DNA of 64,000 nt, from assembly GCF_018613605.1 (NCBI RefSeq), contig NZ_JAGGPU010000015.1, forward strand, positions 30,701-94,700, in the 5' to 3' direction. The stretch is from Pedobacter sp. ISL-64 (GTDB taxonomy: Bacteria > Bacteroidota > Bacteroidia > Sphingobacteriales > Sphingobacteriaceae). The notes beneath the pieces are model-generated. The model had not been told where the DNA came from and searched no databases. It worked only from the letters and a program-made list of their open reading frames with translations. Within the stretch, counting starts at the first letter, position 1; each line of letters opens with the position of its first letter. The translations under genes and the position numbers were made by a program. Positions 51,614 through 58,418 of the stretch are shown piece after piece.

Positions 51614-52013
51614 TCTAAATATATATGTTTCAAGAAATTTTTCATTTGTTTATAACGGATGTTTTCTGTTATAAATCTACACAGGCTTAAATATATTTGT
51701 GTTAGTGTAGGCCTGGCAGTTTCATTGTGTATAAATTCTTAAGGCTATAAAACATTAAATGAGTTCATTGTGGAAAATGCTCAAATTGTTTCATAATTGT
51801 TTACAAGCTGAATAAAAAGCAAAATGTGCTTTTAAAAAATGGTAACAAAAAACAAGTCTTGATAAATTTTTTCTGGGATATTCAGATAAACGGTTGAGAA
51901 ATTATGTTGCAATTGTATGTATTTGAAACGTAATCTGCAAGCAAAAGTTTAAAATGTTTATAAAAATAATTAATGTGAGCATTATTTTGTCGCTCAGAAA
52001 ACTTAAAAATCTT
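51614..52013. other. divergent spacer between rho and pyrF
   Basis: AT-rich, no gene, RNA or repeat recognised. A rho leader is probable. Only the -7-like element near its right end was seen. Confidence 0.5.
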
Positions 52014-52021
52014 CATATTTG
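52014..52021 (+). promoter_or_regulatory. -7-like element before pyrF
   Basis: CATATTTG, one base off TAnnTTTG, 18 bases before the pyrF ATG. Confidence 0.35.
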
Positions 52022-52039
52022 CAGCAAATAAGCCCATAT

Positions 52040-52879
52040 ATGACAAAGCAACAACTTTTCGAGCAGATACAAAAAAAACGTTCATTTTTATGTGTCGGAT
52101 TAGATTCTTCGTTAGATAAGATACCAAAACACTTATTGAAGTATGAAAATCCGATTCTGGAATTCAATAAACAGATTATTGATGCCACAAAAGATTTGTG
52201 TGTAGCTTATAAACCCAATACTGCTTTTTATGAGTGTTATGGAAAAAAGGGATGGGAAACTTTGATCGAAACCTGGAAATATATTCCTCAGGATATTTTT
52301 TCTATTGCCGATGCCAAACGTGGCGATATTGGAAATACTTCTGCCATGTATGCCGAAACGTTTTTTAATGCCGCATCATCAGATATGAGTTTCGATTCGG
52401 TTACCGTAGCACCTTATATGGGGAGCGATTCGGTAACGCCGTTTTTAACTTTTAAAGATAAATGGGTCATTCTTTTGGCTTTAACCTCGAATGCCGGCCA
52501 TGCCGATTTTCAGTTACAGGAAATTGGCGAAGATAAACTTTTTGAAAAAGTACTTAAAACATCGCAAACCTGGGCTACAGATGAACAGATGATGTATGTG
52601 GTAGGCGCAACCCGTGGCGCAGCTTTCGGTGATGTACGTAAATTAGCACCGAATCACTTTCTTTTAGTGCCAGGTGTTGGCGCACAGGGAGGAGATTTAA
52701 ATGAAGTGTGCAAGTATGGCCTAAATTCACAATGCGGTTTGCTGATTAATTCTTCGAGAGGCATTATCTATGCCAGCCAGGGAGAAGATTTTGCAGAAAA
52801 GGCCAGGGAAGAAGCGCTGAAACTTCAAAAAGAAATGGAGCAGATCTTAATTGATGCTGAATTAATTAACCACAGATAA
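52040..52879 (+). CDS. pyrF: orotidine 5'-phosphate decarboxylase, type 2
   Basis: 279 residues of the longer, type 2 OMP decarboxylase (final step of UMP synthesis). The ATG at 52040 is preferred over the upstream TTG. Catalytic segment SIADAKRGDIGNTSAMYAE, substrate-binding LCVGLDSSLDKIP and the phosphate-binding LVPGVGAQGGDL. The last codons (INHR and stop) lie within the left inverted repeat of the GxxExxY cassette. Confidence 0.95.
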   Translation: MTKQQLFEQIQKKRSFLCVGLDSSLDKIPKHLLKYENPILEFNKQIIDATKDLCVAYKPNTAFYECYGKKGWETLIETWKYIPQDIFSIADAKRGDIGNTSAMYAETFFNAASSDMSFDSVTVAPYMGSDSVTPFLTFKDKWVILLALTSNAGHADFQLQEIGEDKLFEKVLKTSQTWATDEQMMYVVGATRGAAFGDVRKLAPNHFLLVPGVGAQGGDLNEVCKYGLNSQCGLLINSSRGIIYASQGEDFAEKAREEALKLQKEMEQILIDAELINHR

Positions 52880-52896
52880 AAAGGATAAACACAGAT
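52866..52896 (+). repeat. left inverted repeat of GxxExxY cassette
   Basis: TTAACCACAGATAAAAAGGA through AACACAGAT, near-exact reverse complement of 53327-53358 (ATCTGTGTTTATCC...TCTGTGGTTAA). It overlaps the pyrF stop codon. Confidence 0.7.
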
Positions 52897-52945
52897 TTGG
52901 GTTTTCAACACACTTGCGTCGAAATATTTTTTATAAATTGGATTC

Positions 52946-53323
52946 ATGGATAATCTAAATGAGATCACTGAAAAAATAATTGGAGCTGCATATAAAGTTT
53001 CAAATACTTTAGGTAGTAGTTTTTTAGAAAAAGTGTATGAAAATGCATTATTCATTGAAATTAAAAAGGCTGGATTAATCGTTGCAAAACAACACGCATT
53101 GCAGGTTTTCTATGATGATCAAGTTGTAGGAGATTATTTTGTCGACTTGTTTATTGAAAATGAAGTTGTTGTTGAACTAAAAACAACTAAAGTAATAAGC
53201 GATATCCATCAGGCACAGTTAATGAACTATTTGATCGCTTGTAATAGACGCTGTGGTTTAATCATAAATTTTGGTAAGCCAAGAGTTAAAATAAAAAGAA
53301 TGCTCAACAGCTATAATCTCTAA
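52946..53323 (+). CDS. GxxExxY family protein
   Basis: 125-residue protein of the GxxExxY family (COG3370-like PD-(D/E)XK-type fold). Signature seen as GSSFLEKVYENAL with Glu and Tyr, then FYDDQVVGDYFVDLFIENEVVVELKTTK, the region with the Asp and the ELK pair of PD-(D/E)XK nucleases. The family is often found in 23S rRNA intervening sequences or between repeats. Here it lies between near-perfect inverted repeats. Activity is unproven. Confidence 0.85.
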   Translation: MDNLNEITEKIIGAAYKVSNTLGSSFLEKVYENALFIEIKKAGLIVAKQHALQVFYDDQVVGDYFVDLFIENEVVVELKTTKVISDIHQAQLMNYLIACNRRCGLIINFGKPRVKIKRMLNSYNL

Positions 53324-53326
53324 AAT

Positions 53327-53358
53327 ATCTGTGTTTATCCGTGTTCATCTGTGGTTAA
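53327..53358 (+). repeat. right inverted repeat of GxxExxY cassette
   Basis: ATCTGTGTTTATCCGTGTTC through TCTGTGGTTAA, reverse complement of 52866-52896 with a few mismatches. Confidence 0.7.
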
Positions 53359-53371
53359 ACATATATCAATC

Positions 53372-54280
53372 ATGAAATCAAAAATAGATATTAAACTCAT
53401 CCTCGCCCTATTTGGCGTGGCCTTAATATGGGGCACAACATATTTAGGAATAAGAATTGCCGTAGAAAGCATTCCGGCCTGGTATGTAACAGCCATTCGT
53501 CAATCTGTCGCTTCGATAATTATATTGGTTCTGTTAATTAAACAGAAGGAATTAAAATGGATTGGATGGACGAGTTTTAAACGACAGATCTTATTGTCTA
53601 TTTTAATGGTGGTAATTGCCAATGGCATGACAACTGTTGCCGAAAAGACTATTCCAAGTGGATTGGCTTCCTTAATTAACGCCACTTCTCCCTTGCTCGT
53701 ATTTCTCGGATGCGTATTTCTGGGGATTCAAAAGGCCAGTTTAAAAGGATTTATTGGTGTTTTTATCGGTTTTTTAGGTATTGTCTTTATTTTTAGAGAT
53801 GGTTTGAATGATTTGCTCGAACCAGGTTACCGGAATGGGATTTTATCATTGATTATTGCCGTTTCAGGTTGGACAATCGGTACCATTTATTCGAAGAAAC
53901 ATAGCGGTAAGCCTCAATATATTTTCTTAAATCTATTTTACCAGTTTGTGTTTTCGGCCATTATTCAGTTGGGCTTAGCAATGGTATTTTCTGGCAAGGC
54001 TGATGTAAATTCCTGGAAAACCGAAAGCATATTTGCCACAGTTTATTTGGCGGTTTTCGGTTCTGTTTTAGGTTATTTCTGTTATCATTATGCCCTTAAA
54101 AAGGTTTCAGCATCCGAAGTTTCCATCTTAACTTACTTCAATACCATTATTGCCATATTTTTAGGTTGGTTAATTTTAAATGAAAAGGTGGGTATAGATT
54201 TAGTCGTTGCAACCGTTTTAATTATTGCAGGGGTTTTTATTACCAATTATAAAAAGAAGGCCGAAGTTAAAGTGACCTAA
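53372..54280 (+). CDS. EamA/DMT-family transporter
   Basis: 302 residues, ten hydrophobic helices in two EamA repeats (about 5-135 and 155-295), including IWGTTYLGIRIAVESIPAWY and the second-half VSILTYFNTIIAIFLGWLIL. Exporter of unknown small metabolites. ATG at 53372 preferred; the GTG upstream lies in the right inverted repeat. Confidence 0.88.
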   Translation: MKSKIDIKLILALFGVALIWGTTYLGIRIAVESIPAWYVTAIRQSVASIIILVLLIKQKELKWIGWTSFKRQILLSILMVVIANGMTTVAEKTIPSGLASLINATSPLLVFLGCVFLGIQKASLKGFIGVFIGFLGIVFIFRDGLNDLLEPGYRNGILSLIIAVSGWTIGTIYSKKHSGKPQYIFLNLFYQFVFSAIIQLGLAMVFSGKADVNSWKTESIFATVYLAVFGSVLGYFCYHYALKKVSASEVSILTYFNTIIAIFLGWLILNEKVGIDLVVATVLIIAGVFITNYKKKAEVKVT

Positions 54281-54312
54281 AATTATTATCTTTAAATACT
54301 AAGATAACAGTT

Positions 54313-54561
54313 ATGAAAGATTCGTCAGGAAAAATAAGCTTTGAGAGGTTAACTGAACTGGTTAAGGCATTAACAGTGGAAGAAAAACAAAAACTGATCA
54401 ACATCTTAAAAAAAGAAAAGCAATTTGTTGTTGAAGAGGCTGCTGTTGCTTACGTAAAGAAAGATGATGTATCATTTGATGAAAAATGGGCTCAAAGTAT
54501 TTCTGCAGCACAATTTGAGAAATCCGCCCATGAGAACATACAAAAACTGCCTTGGAAATAG
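54313..54561 (+). CDS. putative antitoxin
   Basis: 82 residues, mostly helical: FERLTELVKALTVEEKQKLI and a C-terminal tail DEKWAQSISAAQFEK. The length, charge and its 10-base overlap with a RelE/ParE-like gene fit a type II antitoxin, though no DNA-binding domain is recognised. Inferred from context. Confidence 0.5.
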   Translation: MKDSSGKISFERLTELVKALTVEEKQKLINILKKEKQFVVEEAAVAYVKKDDVSFDEKWAQSISAAQFEKSAHENIQKLPWK

Positions 54562-54884
54562 CTGTAAATTTTCATCCTTCGGTGCTCTTGTATTTTAATC
54601 AACTAATTGATGATTTGTTTTATGATGGATACTTTTCCCATAAAGAAAGTGCCTTAAACTATGTCTCAAAAATAATTTATAATGTTGAAAGAACCATTCA
54701 TAACAAAAAACATTATACCGCTCCCAATTCACTTCTAAAATTTGGGAAATATTATATTCATTTCAATATGAACCCAAATACAACCTGGTATTTTGTATTT
54801 GAAAAAAGTAATAATAGGTATTTAATTTCATACGTATTTAATAATTATTCTACAGAAGCGAAGGATTTAAACTACAGATTCTAA
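54552..54884 (+). CDS. putative RelE/ParE-like toxin
   Basis: 110 residues from a TTG start overlapping the upstream gene. The C-terminal half has KYYIHFNMNPNTTWYFVFEK and NRYLISYVFNNYSTEA, a TWYFxFE pattern resembling Bacteroidota ParE-like toxins. No catalytic residues can be assigned. TA identity is tentative. Confidence 0.5.
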   Translation: MEIAVNFHPSVLLYFNQLIDDLFYDGYFSHKESALNYVSKIIYNVERTIHNKKHYTAPNSLLKFGKYYIHFNMNPNTTWYFVFEKSNNRYLISYVFNNYSTEAKDLNYRF

Positions 54885-54905
54885 AAATAATTACTATCTT
54901 GAAGA

Positions 54906-56189
54906 ATGAATTTTCCAGAAGATTTTCTTCATTATGTATGGCAATTCAGGTCGTTTGATTATAGCGGGCTGCAAACCACCGCTGGAGAAAACTTGAAAAT
55001 TATCAATCCAGGCTTGTTAAACAAAAATGCTGGTCCGGATTTTTTTAACGCGAAAATCGAAATTGGCAATACCACATGGGCGGGTAATGTAGAAATTCAC
55101 CTCAGGTCGTCAGATTGGTTAAAACACAATCATCAGATTAATCCCGCTTACGAAAATGTAATCCTACATATTGTTTATGAGCATGATGCGGAAATAAAAA
55201 GAATAGATAATACTGTTTTGCCCGTTTTGGAATTAAAACAGCGTATCTCTGCCGATCTCATCAGAAAATACGAAAACCTATTTCTCACATTAACTGATTT
55301 TCCCTGCATTGCACAAATTGGAGCGGTAGATCAATTAATTGTCGATTCTTTTTTATCAAGAACCTTAATAGAGCGTTTCGAGCAAAAAACGAATGCTGTT
55401 ACCGAAACCTTAAACGAATTAAATGGGAATTGGGATGAGACTTTCTACCGCTTCATGGCGCGTAATTTTGGCTTTAAAATAAATGCCCTGCCTTTTGAGT
55501 TGTTTGCCAAAACCGTTTCGCAGCAAATTTATGCCAAGCACAAAAATAACCCAAACCAAATTGAAGCGCTGGTTTTTGGTGCCGCTGGTTTTTTAAATGA
55601 TCAGTTTGAAGAGGAGTACCCTAAAAAGCTAAAGGCAGAATTCCAGTTTCTTCGAAAGAAATACAATATTAAACCTATAGAAGCTTCGATGTGGAAATTT
55701 ATGCGGATGAGGCCGCAAAACTTTCCTACGATCCGATTGGCGCAATTTGCAGCGTTAATTGTAAAAGCCAACCATCTTTTTTCTAAAATAATGGAAGTCA
55801 AAGACATAGCCCAATTGCATGCTTTGTTTGAAAACCTACCGGTAAACGATTACTGGAAAACACATTATCATTTTAAAAAAGAAACCTCAGGTGTAAATAC
55901 ACAAATTGGGAAAACATCTGTTGATAATGTTTTGTTAAATACGGTGGCTTTGTTTTTATTCGCGTATGGTAAACACACAGGTACACAATACTATATTAGC
56001 AGGGCGATAAAATTGTTGGAGCGTTTGCCAGCTGAGCAAAATGCGATTACAGATAAATTTACCGGGGCAGGAGTGAAGATGGATCATGCATTTGCTTCGC
56101 AAGGAATTTTGCAGCTGAAAAAGCAATACTGCGATGAGAAAAAATGTCTATATTGTGGTATTGGAATTAAAATTTTAAAGCAGGCCTAA
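54906..56189 (+). CDS. DUF2851 family protein
   Basis: 427 residues matching DUF2851 over its length: LHYVWQFRSFDYSGLQTTAGENLKI-type start, NAGPDFFNAKIEIGNTTWAGNVEIHLRSSDW and a C-terminal Cys-rich stretch (CDEKKCLYCGIG) that may bind metal. Family of unknown function in Bacteroidota. Confidence 0.85.
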   Translation: MNFPEDFLHYVWQFRSFDYSGLQTTAGENLKIINPGLLNKNAGPDFFNAKIEIGNTTWAGNVEIHLRSSDWLKHNHQINPAYENVILHIVYEHDAEIKRIDNTVLPVLELKQRISADLIRKYENLFLTLTDFPCIAQIGAVDQLIVDSFLSRTLIERFEQKTNAVTETLNELNGNWDETFYRFMARNFGFKINALPFELFAKTVSQQIYAKHKNNPNQIEALVFGAAGFLNDQFEEEYPKKLKAEFQFLRKKYNIKPIEASMWKFMRMRPQNFPTIRLAQFAALIVKANHLFSKIMEVKDIAQLHALFENLPVNDYWKTHYHFKKETSGVNTQIGKTSVDNVLLNTVALFLFAYGKHTGTQYYISRAIKLLERLPAEQNAITDKFTGAGVKMDHAFASQGILQLKKQYCDEKKCLYCGIGIKILKQA

Positions 56190-56241
56190 CCAGATGCTGA
56201 TTTCAAACAAAACTTTCTACACTATAATCTGTTTTTAAATT

Positions 56242-56457
56242 ATGGAATTTCCACACGAGCTAAAAGAACTATATCCTAATCAGATTATTGAGGTTAGGGG
56301 TAATGCCGATGCCTTAACTGTTATTTTAAACAAAGATGTCGATATCCATAAATTTAAGGCAGAACTGATCAAAAAGTTTTCAGGACTGGAAGAACAACAA
56401 ACGCTTTTTATTAAACACGAGGATAAACAGGATTTCGAAAAATTGGTTTTGGAATAA
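56242..56457 (+). CDS. hypothetical protein
   Basis: 71 residues, acidic, no signal or membrane segment: FPHELKELYPNQIIEVRGNA then KFKAELIKKFSGLEE. No family recognised. 52 bases after DUF2851. Confidence 0.6.
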   Translation: MEFPHELKELYPNQIIEVRGNADALTVILNKDVDIHKFKAELIKKFSGLEEQQTLFIKHEDKQDFEKLVLE

Positions 56458-56592
56458 TTGAGATAGAATATGCTATTGGGAATTTAACCGATTATTATTG
56501 CTAAATTAGAGTTTGGAAATCAAATTATGATTTCGGTTTTCAATGATTTTATCTTGTGGTATTGTTATTAAGATTTTTAAAATAAGCTTAAA

Positions 56593-56811
56593 ATGTTCCA
56601 AAGAATTATAACCTATTTTGAACAACAGAGTTTTGGCGTTTCTACTTATTTGGCTAACAAGTTGAACATGAGCACAGCGAAAGTGCGTTTGTTTTTTATT
56701 TATTCGTCGTTTTTAGCGGTAGGTTTTCCAATATTGTTCTATTTTTTGGCAGCTGTTGTGCTCGATATCAGGACGTACATGAAAAGAATGCGGTCGAGGA
56801 TTTGGGAATAA
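56593..56811 (+). CDS. PspC-domain protein (small)
   Basis: 72 residues: short N-terminal part (GVSTYLANKLNMSTAKVRLFFI) and one hydrophobic segment (about 30-53), the PspC pattern VRLxFIYxSF. Phage-shock-type membrane protein; standalone and short. Confidence 0.75.
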   Translation: MFQRIITYFEQQSFGVSTYLANKLNMSTAKVRLFFIYSSFLAVGFPILFYFLAAVVLDIRTYMKRMRSRIWE

Positions 56812-56840
56812 AATGTAAGCGGTAGTATGGATGATGGTTG

Positions 56841-56882
56841 CTAAATCAGACTCTTGACTAAAGACTCACGACTCCAGACTAA
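56841..56882. repeat. degenerate GACT-type repeat
   Basis: Short spaced GACTC units: AGACTCTTGACTAAAGACTC then ACGACTCCAGACTAATTA, between the PspC-like and ankyrin genes; same class of short-period spacer as elsewhere but a third sequence theme. Confidence 0.45.
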
Positions 56883-57539
56883 TTAATCATCGTCTCTTAA
56901 AATCTCTGCAATTTCGTTAAAGCCTTTTTCTGCGGCTAAATCTGCAGGCAGTTTTCCGCCCTCCATGCGCAAAGAAACTTCGGCTCCGTGTTCTAACAAT
57001 AAAATAATCAATTCTATGTTGCCCAATTGTGCAGCGGTATGTAAGGGTGCCAATCCTGCTTTTTGACAAACATTCGGGTATGCACCAGCTTCTAAAAGTG
57101 TCTTGGTAATATTAAAATTGTTGGCGGCAACTGCCGAGTGGATCGGAAATACATTAAACCCGTTTTTTGATGGCAGGTTAACATCCGCACCTTTTAAAAC
57201 TAAAAAACGGGCTAGATCTTCATGACCGAAATAACAGGCTAAACCTAGCGGCGTAAATCCATCTTCCGAAAATTCGTTAATACTATTAGGATTTTGAAAT
57301 ATTAATTGCGATGCTGCATCAAATTTGCCCACTGCACAAGCTTCGAACAAGGTTAAGTCATCTACAAATTCAGCAATTAAATCAGCAATTTCCTGTTTTT
57401 TATAATAACAGGCCAATAACAATGGCGAAATGTGATGAGAAGTATCAACATTTGCCAATTTTGGATTTCCAACCAAAATTTCTTTTACTGCTTGTAAATT
57501 TCCAGCCTCAATTTGCTCTTCGAGTTGCGCTATGCCCAT
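56883..57539 (-). CDS. ankyrin-repeat protein
   Basis: 218 residues with about six ankyrin repeats, e.g. DGFTPLGLACYFGHEDLARFL and AGLAPLHTAAQLGNIELIIL. No signal peptide; probably a cytoplasmic protein-protein interaction module. Partner unknown. Confidence 0.88.
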   Translation of the reverse strand: MGIAQLEEQIEAGNLQAVKEILVGNPKLANVDTSHHISPLLLACYYKKQEIADLIAEFVDDLTLFEACAVGKFDAASQLIFQNPNSINEFSEDGFTPLGLACYFGHEDLARFLVLKGADVNLPSKNGFNVFPIHSAVAANNFNITKTLLEAGAYPNVCQKAGLAPLHTAAQLGNIELIILLLEHGAEVSLRMEGGKLPADLAAEKGFNEIAEILRDDD

Positions 57540-57691
57540 AGTATTGTTTCAAAAATCGCTTTAAATTAACAAAAATTAAGAAATTGTAAACTTTATTGCC
57601 TAAATATATATAGTGTAAGGCAAATTAGCAAAAATCAAAATCTGTAAGTTTTTTGTATGGGCCGTTAGCTAAAATTGCAACTATTATTAAT

Positions 57692-57820
57692 GTGGGCGTT
57701 ACCCAATCCCGTGAAATACGGGAAAGGGGCGGGCTTTGCAGGGCTTTGCAGGGCTGCGCTTCGCTCCGGTACCGATGAAGGATCGGTACTGAACCCTTAC
57801 AATCCCTAACGCAAACCCAC
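57692..57820. repeat. MITE-like element GGGCGTTA...TAACGC
   Basis: Ends GTGGGCGTTACCC and CCCTAACGCAAACCCAC are imperfect reverse complements. Inside: AATCCCGTGAAATACGGGAA hairpin, a direct repeat GGGCTTTGCAGGGCTTTGCA and CCGATGAAGGATCGG, shared with 41254-41268. Confidence 0.6.
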
Positions 57821-57927
57821 TGTCTTCGCAATCATTAGATTTAAACCCTAAGAACTACAGACTCAGGTTAAATAAACCTGATAGAACGAAAAGCCCAGAA
57901 CGAAGAATGAGTGAGGACTTGAAGTGA

Positions 57928-57971
57928 TAGCAGGACGGTCGCAACCGAAGTGCACAGAACCCTGCTTTTCA
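57928..57971 (+). repeat. second copy of GATAGCAGGAC repeat
   Basis: GATAGCAGGACGGTCGCAAC through ACCCTGCTTTTCAA, related to 25497-25544. Followed by CAAGTTCAGCATGACG, an arm of the REP-like family. Part of the 879-base gap between genes at 57540-58418. Confidence 0.5.
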
Positions 57972-58078
57972 AATAATAATAAAACAAGTTCAGCATGACG
58001 ATCGTGTTAGGAGAAAGAGGCTAAAAATGGTCGCTACGAATAGAAATTAATCAGGCTGAGGTTATAAGGTTTATAAAC

Positions 58079-58116
58079 AAAAAAATCCCGTTTAACCTCT
58101 CCAGGCAAAACGGGAT
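58079..58116 (-). terminator. intrinsic terminator, minus strand
   Basis: On the minus strand ATCCCGTTT, 14-base loop, AAACGGGAT, then T7. No gene ends there, which is why an upstream RNA gene is proposed. Confidence 0.75.
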
Positions 58117-58262
58117 AAAACCTAAAACAAAATCCGTTTCATTTGATAAAACGTAACAACTTGTGTGTTGTTAAAATAATAGACAATAATTTCTGTTTAA
58201 GGTTTAATGCCCGATGAATATTTTTATTTAATTTAAGGCAGATTATAAAACCAATAGATAGA
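58079..58262 (-). ncRNA. candidate small RNA, about 180 nt
   Basis: On the minus strand a TAAATTTG box (58274-58267) precedes about 180 bases without a reading frame, ending at a strong hairpin plus T-run. Internal stems are visible, e.g. TAACAACacacaaGTTGTTA. No coding frame or known RNA motif. A 6S-type identity is possible given the length but not shown. Confidence 0.4.
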
Positions 58263-58266
58263 GGTG

Positions 58267-58274
58267 CAAATTTA
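58267..58274 (-). promoter_or_regulatory. -7 element of candidate small RNA
   Basis: TAAATTTG on the minus strand, exact TAnnTTTG match. No -33 element seen. Confidence 0.4.
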
Positions 58275-58363
58275 GCTCTTCTTGAAAATAGCGAGTGGTA
58301 TGATAAAAAGTTCTAACAGTAATGCTTACAATTTGTGATTATTTTTTTTGTTAGGCTTTCGTT

Positions 58364-58390
58364 AATGCTGCGCAGTTTTATCTAAGTTTG
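58364..58390 (+). promoter_or_regulatory. promoter of ftsK with CTGCGCAG palindrome
   Basis: AATGCTGCGCAG precedes TTTTATC and the -7 box TAAGTTTG (58383-58390). The block is shared almost base for base with 62368-62394. CTGCGCAG is a perfect palindrome and lies in the -33/-7 spacer. Confidence 0.6.
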
Positions 58391-58418
58391 TTCAATATTA
58401 AATTATTTAGGATAGAAA

